Notes: a model not told the origin generated them from the letters alone. A stretch of 64,000 bases of DNA from Ridgeia piscesae (GCA_025642075.2 JAODUO010000072.1:205001-269000); one strand, 5' to 3'; shown: positions 49,736 through 61,823, counted from the first letter of the stretch. Translations and numbers: made by a program.

Positions 49736-51550
49736 ATGTGCTCAAATTCAGTGCATTTGATGACATGAGCTCAAATATCCATGCAATTGTGTAAAACTGA
49801 GTCAATATTTGTATTAAACATAGTGAAACTTCGTTGTGTTCAATTATTAATGAAGACTCAACATTTTGGCAGTGTGTCATTAGAATATTCATCAAACTTT
49901 ATTTTGTTGAATTCTCCCTGAGTAATTGCAAAACTTTGTGTTCAGTGTATAGCCTTTGAATAAATTATATTGTGACTTTATCTCCTGTGATTTATTTTCA
50001 GAGCCAAAGCAGTGCCACTATTATGAGTTGTGTCCTGACTGTATTGTCAGTTAGGACCGGTGAGTTTCTCTTTAGGCAGCATTTCCACAGCGCTGACAAT
50101 GTGGCTTGGCTGCTGGAATAATGTGTGGTTATATTATTGTCACAGTTGCAAACAGAGCAATGCCTACGTCATTAGAAATTATCCAAACCATTTCATATCA
50201 TGTTGTTGCTTTAAGATAGCATCAGTTCTATTTGAAGCGACATTGCGATGATTTGTATCAGCGATGAACTTGATGAAAACATTGCAATCTGGTGATGTGG
50301 TGATATCACTTCTCTACATTGTGTTCTATCAAGGAAATGATCAGAATAAGTGGCTGACGTCACTACCACTGGTAGAATCACTGTATGGGTCCTTTATGGG
50401 GGGATAAATAAATAATTATTGGAAGATTTAGATCATAAATGCAAAGTAATACCTTTCCACAAAGTCATGTCTGATAGAGAAACTACAGATTCTAATAATG
50501 TGAGCACTTATGATGTCTAGACTAATTTGAGAATGCACTTTCATTGGGCATTCTGCAGATGTGCCTACCTGCAGATTGCAGATAGACAGCTGTTTGTTCG
50601 ACGTTGCTGCTTAAGCAGCTCGAATAGGTAATTATTACTATTAACAGGAAGTTCACTTAATGAGTTGCACTTTTGTTTAGAATTTTGATATTTTGCAGCA
50701 CACTTTTCAAACAGTGAATATTGTTTCAGACGTAGTATACTGGGTAGTATACTTTCATAAACACTTACTTGAGTATAATATATTACGAACTATATACAAA
50801 AATATGCTAACATTTTCCTCCAAAATTCCTTGCAGTTTGAGCGTCAAACTTAAAAGAAAATTTGACTTACAGATGTATCTGTTTTTAAACATCAGCCTTA
50901 ACATTCAGTGCATTTGTCAAGGATCAGCTGTTTACAGTTTCCACATGTGTGGATAAAGTTTATTGGGGTCTCCCATTGGCAGAATCAAGCCTACCATTAA
51001 CATACATAAAGTTATATTTATCTGCACGCATCCCTCAGAACATTCCAGCAATTCAGTTAACATTTTAAAATAATGTGGATAATTATGAATTTCATTATGA
51101 TTATAAATAATTTTATTTCAGTTTTAAAACCCATACTCACACGCCACTTTACAATAACATGTGCTTTAATAGCAAATATGTTAAAATTACTTTGCAAGTA
51201 AAAGCAAATTAAACAAATTAAAAAATAATCATAATTAATAGTTTCATTTATTTAAATAAGATATGAAACCACAGCCGTACAATATGAAATTTGTTCCTGA
51301 TGCAGACGTATTAATTGATATTAATAATTAATATACAAACATAGCAGGTCGTTTTCAGGAAGTCAGTGATTTGGTGCTTAGGTAGGCCTACTGGCAGTAA
51401 TCTGTTTGAGTCGGCCACTGAAGTGTGTTGCTGGACTGCTTGACCTTCACAGCTGGACTTCATATGCCACTATAAACTGTTTACAGACGGTTAGTGTGCC
51501 TGGAAGTGAGACGAGGAAATAACACCTGAATAAAGACTTAGCGGTGCCAA
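49736..51550. other. AT-rich intronic sequence
   Basis: No exon recognised. 51060-51330 is extremely AT-rich with ATTAATTGATATTAATAATT words. Confidence 0.45.
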
Positions 51551-52281
51551 ATGTCACAACCTTCCACTGGGCACTAGTGACTCTAGAAATGTCACAACCT
51601 TCCACTGGGCACTAGTGACTCTAGAAATGTCACAACCTTCCACTGGGCACTAGGGCCTCTAGAAATGTCACAACCTTCCACTGGGCACTAGTGACTCTAG
51701 AAATGTCACAACCTTCCACTGGGCACTAGGGCCTCCAGGAATGTCACAACCTTCCACTGGGCACTAGGGCCTCTAGAAATGTCACAACCTTCCACTGGGC
51801 ACTAGGGCCTCCAGGAATGTCACAACCTTCCACTGGGTACTAGGGCCTCTAGAAATGTCACAACCTTCCACTGGGCACTAGGGCCTCCAGGAATGTCACA
51901 ACCTTCCACTGGGCACTAGGGCCTCTAGAAATGTCACAACCTTCCACTGGGCACTAGGGCCTCCAGGAATGTCACAACCTTCCACTGGGCACTAGGGCCT
52001 CCAGGAATGTCACAACCTTCCACTGAGCACTAGGGCCTCTAGAAATGTCAAAACCTTCCAGTGGGCACTAGGGCCTCTAGAAATGTCACAACCTTCCACT
52101 GGGCACTAGGGCCTCTAGACATGTCACAACCTTCCACTGGGCACTAGGGCCTCTAGAAATGTCACAACCTTCCACTGGGCACTAGGGCCTTTAGAAATGT
52201 CACAACTTTCCACTGGGCACTAGGGCCTCCAGGAATGTCACAACCTTACACTGGGCACTAGGGCCTCCAGGAAAGTCACAA
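51551..52281. repeat. 38-bp minisatellite, about 19 units
   Basis: Unit ATGTCACAACCTTCCACTGG plus GCACTAGGGCCTCTAGAA. Two variants, CCTCTAGAA and CCTCCAGGA, alternate for much of the array, which suggests a 76-bp higher-order unit. The first few units have AGTGACTC instead of AGGGCCTC. Confidence 0.98.
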
Positions 52282-52354
52282 AGATAGGTAAGTTACATTA
52301 GTTTCTTTAAAAAAACATAATCCAGTGCGACCATTGTATAGGATTTACTATGTG

Positions 52355-52970
52355 TTCCATCTGCCCTAGTGTTTCCACCTGTCCTAGTGCTTCCACCTGT
52401 CCTAGTGCTTCCACCTGTCCTAGTGCTCCCACCTGTCCTAGTGCTTCCACCTGTCATAGTGCTTCCACCTGTCCTAGTGCTCCCACTTGTCCTAGTGCTC
52501 CCACCTGCCCTAGTGCTTCCACCTGTCCTAGTGCTTCCACCTGTCATAGTGCTTCCACCTGTCCTGGTGCTCCAACCTGTCCTAGTGTTCCAACCTGTCC
52601 TAGTGCTCCCACCTGTCCTAGTGCTTCCACCTGTCCTAGTGCTTCCACCTGTCTTAGTGCTCTAACCTGTCCTAGTGTGCCAACCCATCCTAGTGCTCCA
52701 ACCTGTCGTAGTGCTCCCCCCTGTCCTAGTGCTCCAACCCATCCTAGTGCTCCCACCTGTCCTAGTGTTCATCCTGTTTTTGTGCTTCCACCTGTCCTAG
52801 TGTCCGCACCTATCCTAGTGTTCCCATCTATCTAAGTGTTCCCATCTGTCCTAGTGTACCAATCTGTCCTAGTGCTCGTACCTGTCCTAGTGATCCCATC
52901 TGTCCTAATAGCCCCTTCCTGTCCTGGTGATACAATCTGTCCTAATACTCCCTCCAGTCCTAGAGCCCCC
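52355..52970. repeat. 18-bp minisatellite, about 33 units
   Basis: Unit CCACCTGTCCTAGTGCTT with variants (CCAACC, GTGTTC, CATAG). It begins about 75 bp after the 38-bp array and ends in a C14 run. Because 18 is a multiple of 3, two or more frames stay open on each strand (for example 161 codons of CPSAST type); these are not genes. Confidence 0.97.
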
Positions 52971-53711
52971 CCCCCCCCGCCTCCCCCACAGTTCCTACCT
53001 ATCCCAGTGCTCCTCTCTTATCGCCTCCTCCCAGGAGTGCAGGTGTATTAATGGCCAGCTGCAGGCAGCAGGAATGCCCTATCAATCAGTCATGTGTCCC
53101 TAGTCTCTACTCCAGGTTCAATTAAGCCTTACTTTGATCAATCCCCCTTGTCCAGCCCTACTTACAAGGCCGGTTGGGCTCCAGTGAGAATACATTGCTA
53201 TGTCAGTGATGCACATACATGCCCGCGTCTTCATGGAAGAACCACATCGCTTCACATTATGGTAAATTAAATTCAAGATACAGTTGGCAAACTATTTCTG
53301 GTGACATCGCAAATGTCAGTGATATTTCATCCAGGCTGTGTCAGACAGTTGCGGTTTGTTGTGCCTCATTCTGTCGCCTGGGAAAGTCATATTCCTGAAA
53401 ATAAGCCTTACCTGACTTGAATAGTCACCTGATAAATCTGTCACCAAATGTCACAGTAGAGCTTGCTTAAGGACAGGAGACTGGGGTGTGATGATGAAGA
53501 AAAGTGCTAAATGTCACAGTGATAATAAGCATAATGATTTATTCACACACATTCAAGTAACTTAATCAGTGCTGAGGACATTTGTTCAACATTACTGCTG
53601 GATTAAATCCATATAATTATCTATCTAGTGACCTGCATGCAGTTTTTAGTGCTTGCAGTTTTGTGTTTGCTAAATAAAATAAAAAGTGTATATTTTACCA
53701 AGATGGATAGA
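52971..53711. other. Intronic unique sequence
   Basis: Nothing recognised. Confidence 0.4.
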
Positions 53712-53948
53712 CACTGCCTGGCAAACCTTTTCATCTAAATACCATGTCGACTTCTCTGGGAAGCATCCAGCCACAATGCACAAGGCATACATGTCCACCA
53801 CTGTCTATAGCCAGGTACTCATCCATACAGCTGAGTGATCTGGAGCAACGTAGAGTGAACGAACTTGCCCAGGAATCAACACGACAGCACGTAGGTTCTC
53901 TCTAGTATCAGGCCAATGTTCTAGCCACTGTGCCACGGCACTCTATGG
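53712..53948 (-). mobile_element. SINE-2, most complete copy with tRNA-like head
   Basis: Minus strand. Head at the right: GTGGCACAGTGGCTAGAACA (box A-like), then GTTGATTCCTGGG (box B-like). Body: TTGCTCCAGATCACTCAGCT, GGATGAGTACCTGGCTATAG, ACAGTGGTGGACATGTATGC, GCATTGTGGCTGGATGCTTC, CCAGAGAAGTCGACATGGTA. This copy defines the family used to call the other SINE-2 copies. Confidence 0.82.
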
Positions 53949-53999
53949 TGTCTCTCCAAAAAGGTAGTTACGAATGGTTGAGAGTGATAAAGTAATGAC

Positions 54000-54413
54000 G
54001 ACATGGGGAACGTATCATCGAATGAATTGGGTGGCCAAGTAACAAGAGGAAGCAGACATTATTATTATATGTGGCAACAGGTTCATCCATCACCAGTGTT
54101 TCCTCACTCTCGCAGTCGCAGTCGTAACACCCCGACTCACCAGGTGGCTGCCATTTATCTTACGTGGTGTCGGCTAACTGACAGGTTGATTCAGTCACGT
54201 AATTCCTGGATTGCTTGCCGCCTCAGACCTCACTTAATCCTGTAGCCACAAGGGGTCAGTCTATTGATTATCGTGGCCAATCACTGGACATAGCAGTGGC
54301 CAGTCAGTACTTACTACGGCCGTATGCTGGCCATGCAGTTTACGGGAATCACTCTGACGGAGCGATGTAAGCCTCCTGCTTGAGCTGCGGAGACTCATCC
54401 AGTCGTTTCAGTG
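54000..54413 (+). promoter_or_regulatory. CpG-richer patch ending in a strong donor
   Basis: CAGTG|GTAAGT (donor at 54414) ends a stretch with renewed CpG (CTACGGCCGTATGC, CTGACGGAGCG) and a GGCCAATCAC CCAAT-type word at 54277. It could be an alternative 5' exon feeding into the exon at 63066. No convincing ATG frame reaches the donor. Confidence 0.28.
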
Positions 54414-55899
54414 GTAAGTTATGATTGTATTGTGAGTGATCTGGGCGATTGAGAATGTCACTAATTGCTGACTTTCCAGTTGGTTCATGGGGTCTGCAGT
54501 AACGAGACGGCTGACTGTTTCGCTGCCGAAATTTGCTGTTATTGTTGTAACTTACACAAGCGTAACCTGTTTATTGTTACCTATAAATATTTTATGTGCT
54601 ATGACAGATGATGTGTGCTAGCGAACAGACCCATCTCCAAGATAGCCCCAAATACACACATGCAGAAGACAGTACCACAAGTAATGTCACGTGATTCGTG
54701 GTCTTCACAACCTCGGAATAAACCAAAGGTTTTCATGTAATGTTGTGAACAATCAAATTATGTATCTAATATTCAGCACAACCCCCTAACACCACACCCT
54801 TAGCCAATGGAAATATAAAAAAGACAGCGGTTACCTTGAAAGTTCATAGATTGACCGCTGAAAGTTGCAAACCATCTGTGAGAAAAGTACTAATGTACCT
54901 GCATACATGCATTGATGGGTACTGACACATGTGTACATATGATAGCTTGGTTACAGTTAGATGTTAAAAGGTGAAATATCAGGCAAATGCTACGGACACT
55001 GGTGTATATAGCAGATGTACTTCACACACTGGTGGGACAATTGGTATGAGATAATAATAAATGCAGAACATTATTTTATTTCTCAAACCCTGAGAAATTA
55101 AGTGTAACAAAAACCAGAAAGTTTTCTTCAGAATGTAGTACACATTTGTAGGGTTTTGCTATGGTGCCTACCCTTGGAGTAAGCATGCTTTCACGCCGTC
55201 TTTCTGTGCCTGTACAATCCATTCCCTGTCCCACTACTAAACATGCCATTGCGCCACAAAAAGTCACGCTGACATCACACATGTGTGCAAGTTAGTTGGA
55301 ACTGTCCGTCCATCTGTCTGTGTTAGTTAGAAATGCAAGTTACTGTGGCTGCTAAGTTCTCATCAGGCTGTTGATGGTTCGATGGCTTGGCGGTCTAGCC
55401 AGTGACACTGAAAAGAATCTTCTCCAATATAGCAGATGTCACTGTGGCAGCGGGGAGGCCTAACATGTCTGCTTCATAAGCCACAGATAAGAAGGTTGAT
55501 CACGCTGAATTAGATAACTATGAAGCAGCAGGTGAAGCCGCCATTCCCTGAGTCGCCTCAATCACTGCCAGCAGTGTAACTACCCACAGTCTTAGTGAGC
55601 CAGTGAGGGCACAACAAGATGTCACTGCTTGTCTGCCCAGTGGAGCAAGACTGGACGCGGTTGGCTGAAAAAACCCATTGAATAGTTCTCAAGTAAGAAA
55701 TTGAAATCACAGATACTTATCGAGAGACACATATGTGGAGCAGAAGCAACAATTACTGTGTTTTGCATCCGTTGTGTCAGTGTGTCATTGCATTAGTGCA
55801 TTTGCACAAGCAAAAATGTAAGAACTTTAATACTGTTTTTCTGTTTGAAGTCACAGTCTCATTGTCATTATTATCAGTAGCAACTTCACCACCCTATAC
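54414..55899. other. Intronic sequence
   Basis: No exon supported. A minus-strand frame at 55076-55282 has no family signature. Confidence 0.4.
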
Positions 55900-56088
55900 C
55901 TCATCACCACCACCACCATCATCACCGTCACCACCATCACCACCATCACCACCATCATCACCATCACCACCGTCACCACCGTCACCACCGTCACCACCGT
56001 CACATCACCGTCACCACCGTCACCACCGTCACCACCGTCACCACCGTCACCACCGTCATCACCGTCACCATCGTCACCACTATTATTA
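55900..56088. repeat. (CACCRTCAC)n compound trinucleotide array
   Basis: CACCAT/CACCGT/CACCAC codon-sized units, with an expanding CACCGT block to the right. Frames give poly-Pro/Ser, His/Arg, or Gly/Asp on the other strand. Confidence 0.96.
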
Positions 56089-57817
56089 TAAATAAACATC
56101 GCCATCGTCACATCATCATACCAGCAACAACAGGCATGGAGTACTTTGAATTACACGACATTTAAATAGACAAAACAGAAACTTGGTAACTGTGTTGATT
56201 GTGTTGTTTCAAGCCCAACTGCAAACTAAGTGTTACATTGTTGTTTTCATAAAAACAGGCACCAGTGACAAACGATAGAAAGTGGAAAATATCTCCCCGC
56301 TGTAATTTATGTTGTTTGAGGCCGACTTGATTTCCCAAGATACATCTTGTGAAGGAAATGATGTCCTCCATTGAATTATTACTAGACCCAACAGGAGTTG
56401 TGTGTTTTAAAGTTATGGAATTGGCAAAAAACATCCTCAGAATGGTTGTTAGCGCTCTCATAAAACATCTGCTTATTTAGCTTATGATCAACAGATGGCA
56501 GCACTTAAAGTAGGTAATTTACAACCATATTGGTTGTTTTTGCTGTCTGTAATGATAACGGATGTGATATATGATTGAGTTATTGAATATGAATTGTCAA
56601 GAAAATAAAACAGTTGATCCAAGTTGAAAAAATGCGTGTTGTAAAATAAAATGGTGCTCATAATCAGTTGCTTACATTCTGCTGAAAGACATTCACCTTA
56701 ACATCATCATAGGACTTGTTGTATAACATGTTTTTCACTGGCTCAACATTCCATCAAATTCTCAGGTGAAGGGGACTTATGTTTGATTTTCCTGCTGTCG
56801 TTTGAAGCCTGGGCTATCTTACTGTGATCCCCCTAATCCCTGCTCATTCGGTTTCCTGGTAAAATGAATACGCCCAAGGTTCACAAGCAGTTAGGAATGC
56901 ATGAATACTGTTTTACCACGAAGAGTTCAATTAGTGATGCTGACAGGTGTAAACTAGTTTCACATACCAGCATTTCCTACTAACTGTCAGAAAATCTGAC
57001 CGAAAACACATGGTCATCTTGTAGCAATCACGCTTGCAACAGGACTGGTACAACATCGGCAACAGGAAATAGACCACTTTTTAGAAGACAAGCTTTGATT
57101 AATTTAGTGAATCTACCAGTATATGCTTACTTCTACTCTTGTGTTTCATTGGAAAGGAATAGAGGGGAGAAGTGATACGTTGTTGCCATGCCTGTCCCCT
57201 CATTCGCCAATCCAGTTTGGGAGGGGGGCTGTCTTGTAAGTTTGCAGTTTTAGCCCAAAAACTTGATGTATTTTGTAATTGTTAAATCTACCATCCACCA
57301 ACACTAAGATGGCTTTTAAAGCTGAAATGTTTCAACTGGTTGCCACAACAACATTATTTGGTTTTGACAACCACTATGTGGATTGGTAGTTTGGTACATG
57401 TTCCACCTGGTAGATGCCGCCGCTGCATACATTTATTTCCCCTCTTTTATGTTGTGGTAACCGACTCGTTACCCTGCTTTATGTTTTTTGGGGTGTTTCT
57501 CATTGTTGTTCCAATTCTACTACCCCGGACAAGATATTAGCTTTCTGATGTTCGCTGCATGTGATCTCTCAAACTTCGATGCTGTTCTCATGGTACTTCA
57601 GCAGACGTTGCAAAGCCACCCAGCTGTTGCAACAGTCGCTCTCAATAGATGTGTGTTCAACACCACCTTTCACATACAGGCAGCATTATTAATTGTGTTG
57701 ATAACCTTACGAAAACGCTATCTCGTGTTATGATACATCATCCTGTTTCTATGTTGTTAAGCTCAATTAATCAAAACCTTGTACAGCATTTGCTCATCCC
57801 ATTGGTGTTCCCATCCT
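56089..57817. other. Intronic sequence
   Basis: Nothing I can support; a minus frame (56162-56461) and + frames (57340-57733) are featureless. Confidence 0.4.
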
Positions 57818-57922
57818 GTGTGTACATGTGTACATGTGTACATGTGTACATGTGTACTCGTGTACTCGTGTACTCGTGTACTCGTGTACATGTGTACTTG
57901 TGTACATGTGTACATGTGTGCA
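57818..57922. repeat. 8-bp GTGTACAT/GTGTACTC array
   Basis: About 13 units; the central four or five are GTGTACTC. Near-alternating purine-pyrimidine. Confidence 0.96.
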
Positions 57923-58198
57923 TAGTGCTTACTGCATATACACATGCACATGTGTGCATGAGTACATTAAGTAATATTGGTTTAGCCAAAAAATGCAAAC
58001 TACATGAAATCATCTGTTGTTCACGCCCAGTTAACTTGCATCAGAACTATACTAAATGTTTAAATAATGTTTTCCTTTTATGAATTCAACAAAAACATTT
58101 CAGCACAGATGACAACTAGCATAAAGATTATGACTGTTCCTTCCGACACTGTTAAACACGCCTAGTAAATCTATAAATCGAGGCACCATTGCACACAC

Positions 58199-58477
58199 TC
58201 ATTTCTCATTGCCAGACAAAAAGCGATGTGTCGCAAAAAATAATCCGCAGCCGTAACATTTCAAGTTTAATTGCCTGTGCGAATCGTCGCGACCTGTCCA
58301 CACGTGGATCTGGGTAGACAAAGTGTTGTCGGATAACGGATGAGGATTGTGTTGTGTATTTACTGCTATCAGACCGCCCCGATGCACTATCGGCGCCTTG
58401 CAACATGCGGCCACAGTGTCAGTAGGTGGACTGGTGGCATGATCACGCACACTTCCAGAGGCTCATCTGTGTAACGG
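58199..58477. other. CpG-rich patch with exon-like features
   Basis: CpG-dense (GCGAATCGTCGCGACC). On the + strand CGG|GTAAGC at 58478 is a donor-like site. On the minus strand an 83-codon frame (58199-58450) includes RDDSHRQL and CYGCGLFFATHRF. Which strand is used, if any, cannot be decided. Confidence 0.25.
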
Positions 58478-59465
58478 GTAAGCTGCGGCTCACGGTTGTG
58501 TGTAAAGTATTGAATACTTCAGTTTGTGTTGCTCACGTTATAGTTTGTTGAGGTTTATACAGCTTTAAGCAGCATTTATGATGTGGCTAACGCAGAATGG
58601 GGTATTTTCTGAGTTTGTCTCTGTTCGTGGGTTCTAACATGGGTCATCTTATGTGTCAGCTGTTGATACCAGACTACACAGCATCTTACATTGTTTTCTT
58701 GTGGTCCACATTGTTTGTCCAGTAAATTGGATGAATAAAAGCAGGAATATATAAAAGAATTATGCTTGCCAAATATCTGATATTTTCTGACAGTGCTTGT
58801 GCTTGTACATTTATATGAACATAAACAGCCCTATATTATGTTTGCCGTTATGGCGATATATCTGTATTAAATTATATATAACACACAAAGACGTTAGACA
58901 TGGAGCAGGCATTGTTTACATCTACTACTTGTAAGTGATGTCAAGACAGACTCTAAACGAAACACAGCCAATCAATTATTCAAGCGGAAATGCACAAATG
59001 AATAATCCATCGATGCTATAATTTAACAGTTGTGGGATGTTCAGTTGCTGTCGGTTGGAAGTTAATTTATTTGCTGTTGGTCCCTGACCACCGTAATTAC
59101 AAATTAATGCGGGTCAATGACATCTCGCACACGCCTTGTGTCACTCCATTTAACACGAGTGTAGAAGTGATATCAGGAAGTGATTGGGGACATGCTTGTC
59201 TTGTCTCGAAGGTAGTGCTCATGTTTGTTATGTTGTGTAGCTATCAATTAGCTGTGAGTACAGGAGAAAATAAGTTCTTAGATGACGGGTCAAGATGCTT
59301 AGCAGGATGGAGATATTTGGGCGTAATTGTAAGGTGGCTGTATTCCTTAGGTGACCTTAATTCTGAGGTGGTTGCATACCTCAGGTGAATGCAAAGTATG
59401 ATTCACCTATATGTTACGCTTGTGGATCCAGATATCTTGTTGAGGTCTGTACCCACAAGTCCACT
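58478..59465. other. Intronic sequence
   Basis: No exon supported; the 118-codon frame at 59032-59388 has a hydrophobic stretch but no family signature or splice context. Confidence 0.4.
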
Positions 59466-59733
59466 GGACCATTTCACAAACATTGTTAATAGCTCTTAAA
59501 TCTGAATTTACACTTTAAAATCAATTTTGATCCTTAACAATGATCTTGAATACCTAAAAACTGTCAACACCATGACATGCCAACGGGACATTGTTACTGG
59601 TGTGTTGTGGAAATAGTACCCTCAATAATACAGCAGTGAATATTCATGATTTGAAAAAAGTTATTTAATTTAACACCAAATCTTGTTTGATGATGAATTT
59701 TTTTAAGAACTCTTTATCTTAGTGAAATGGTCC
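59466..59733 (+). mobile_element. MITE-A copy 3
   Basis: Starts GGACCATTTCACAAACATTG and ends CTTTATCTTAGTGAAATGG plus TCC. The termini are inverted repeats for about 30 bp with mismatches. The interior aligns with copy 2 read in reverse (AATTTTGATCCTTAACAATG, GCAGTGAATATTCATGATTT). Confidence 0.82.
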
Positions 59734-59821
59734 CAGGTTTTAGATGACCAATGTTGTGACTCCGGTCCTTGAGACAGAGTGCAGTGGTCTGACCACTTGT
59801 CCACTGTGAGACATTATCTCA

Positions 59822-59962
59822 ATTTCAATTCAATTTCAATTTATTTCAAAACACACAACATTAAAAAGCAAGCAATACAAATACAAATAATAATAAGTCA
59901 CATGGAATGAAATACAATTAAGAAATATGTTTTGAAAAGGAGTAGACATGAAATGAAACACT
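59822..59962 (-). mobile_element. LINE-type 3' end fragment, minus strand
   Basis: Reverse complement of 2892-3037, beginning on the + strand with CAATTTCAATTCAATTTCAA (the TTGAA tail in reverse), then AACACACAACATTAAAAAGC and so on. The few differences include loss of a GTAC-like tetranucleotide. 5'-truncated. Confidence 0.8.
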
Positions 59963-60118
59963 CGAGGTAGGCGTGTAGCAGACGACACAATTACAGTCTG
60001 TCAACTGTTTTTAAGAATGTTATTTCAATATATTTCATTACTGTATTTATGTGTATTCTGCTAATAATGTTGTGCATTTACATTTTAGGATTATTCCAAT
60101 GGATTTTAATGTATGTAA

Positions 60119-60492
60119 AATTGATATCCTTGGTGTGTCACTAATGTCACCACAGGTGTGATGTGATCAGTGTTGATATCCTTGGTGTGTCACTAAAGTC
60201 ATGGCAGGTGTGACATCATCAGTGATGATATCCTTGGTGTGTCACTAAAGTCACCATAGGTATGATGTGATCAGTGATGATATCCTTGGTGTGTCACTAA
60301 AGTCACCACAGGTATGATGTGATTAGTGTTGATATCCTTGTTGTGTCACTAAAGTCATTACAGATCAGATTTGATCAGTGATGATATCCTTGGTGTGTCA
60401 CTAAAGTCAGCACATATTAGATGTGATCAGTGATGATATCCTTGGTGTGTCACTAAAGTCACCATAGGTATGACGTGATCAGTGATGATATC
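60119..60492. repeat. 52-bp minisatellite, about 7 units
   Basis: TTGATATCCTTGGTGTGTCA recurs every 52 bp (60121, 60173, 60225 and on), followed by CTAAAGTCACCATAGGT and ATGTGATCAGTGATGA. Confidence 0.96.
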
Positions 60493-61435
60493 CTACATCC
60501 CCTCAGGGTGTTTTCACAATCAGCCGCCTTTGGTATTCATTGGCAGATGTCATACTTGAACACGAGCCAGTGACAGACTGTCCCTGCATTGTCACTTGCT
60601 TGCACTGCACTTGAGTGATGACAGCGTGACGGGACACCTGAGACACTAGTAGGGTGTCATCAGTATGCTCTCTGTCACCGGTTTTCCCGGCTCACCTCGT
60701 CTCACACAACAGGCTCCCCCTGCAAGATTACTGCCCGTGGAAGAGTGAGGAAACATCATCACTCTGGGTGTGGCTGATGACAGCGCATTGAAGGAACGGA
60801 TGTGAAGAGCAGTTATTTTGCATATAGGATGTGTTTTAAACATTAATAAAAAAGAGGAATTATGATTGCATTTACTGCACAGTTAGCATGCCACCGTGCT
60901 GAGATTATGTCAGTTCAAAAGAGTCAAGTATTTACTAACTTCTTCGGGGCAATATAATTAATTCACAGATTCAAACATCCATGAATTAATATATTAAAAC
61001 TTAGTTCTAGTTTGGAGGTTGTATAGATTAATTTAAATGATAGATTGTTGAGATGCCTGAAAACACCATATTTATTAATTTTCTCAATTACTAACCAGTC
61101 GGCTGATCTAAGAACAGAAGAAGATCACTGCATTGTAAGCTGTTGTGTGGTCGTGCGTTATTTTGCCATAGCGTGTGATGTTTCCGTGCCAACGACACTG
61201 GCTCAGGGGCATCATTTGACTTGCGTGCTTCACCGACTCAGAAAGAAGGCACATGGAAACAGAATGAGCAGATGTCGGAATTCCGATTAGCTGTGTGTGC
61301 ACGGATGTGCGTGCTTAATATGTGTGAATGTGCAGTCACAAGTGTTAAGTGTGATGCAGATTGTGACCTCCTGTTGCTTGTGGTCCCGGAGTTACAGAGT
61401 AGACAGTGTTCAAGGGAGTAAAATGTAAAGCCCTA
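60493..61435. other. Intronic sequence
   Basis: No exon supported. 61045-61421 frames are featureless. Confidence 0.4.
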
Positions 61436-61803
61436 AGGCATGGATGGTGTAGTGGTCAGCATGTCTGCCTCTTATGCCGGTGGCCCGGGTTTAATACCTG
61501 GTCATGGCAGGCATGGTATGTTTGGTGTGAAAACATGGGTCTAAACATTGGGGACTGTGTATCCTTCGTGAATTGGGGAATCACATTAATTTCGGTCCCA
61601 TCTCAATTTGGGACATAAAAAACCACTGAGGACGGCAAGCACCCAGGCTGTGACCATCCTCGGTGCTAGCATAGAAAGTTTGGCTTAGTGTAAGTGGTCT
61701 GAAAAAGACTAAATAGTTTAGTGGTCCTCACAAGATCAACGTTGTACCCACTATATATACAGTAGAATCCTGCCAAGTGCTCGAAACAACAAGACCTAGA
61801 AGA
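61436..61803 (+). mobile_element. SINE-1, full-length plus-strand copy
   Basis: Head: GGATGGTGTAGTGGTCAGCA (box A about 61445-61457) and CCCGGGTTTAATACCTGG (box B about 61487-61498, with a foldable T-arm). Body: GGGACATAAAAAACCACTGA, GGACGGCAAGCACC; tail: CCAAGTGCTCGAAACAACAA. The whole ~365 bp matches the minus-strand copies at 10.7 and 47.4 kb. It is a tRNA-derived, RNA-polymerase-III-type retroposon. Confidence 0.88.
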
Positions 61804-61823
61804 ATTTGATTTGAATACAATGA

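Noticed and set aside
52350..52835. Cys/Pro/Ser-rich 161-residue repeat protein
   Set aside because: An 18-bp unit keeps several frames open on both strands; there is no selection pattern favouring one.
55733..56095. Pro/Ser- then His/Arg-rich 120-residue protein
   Set aside because: CACCGT/CACCAT trinucleotide array.
59032..59388. 118-codon frame with a hydrophobic segment
   Set aside because: Contains ordinary intronic sequence; no acceptor or donor and no recognisable family.
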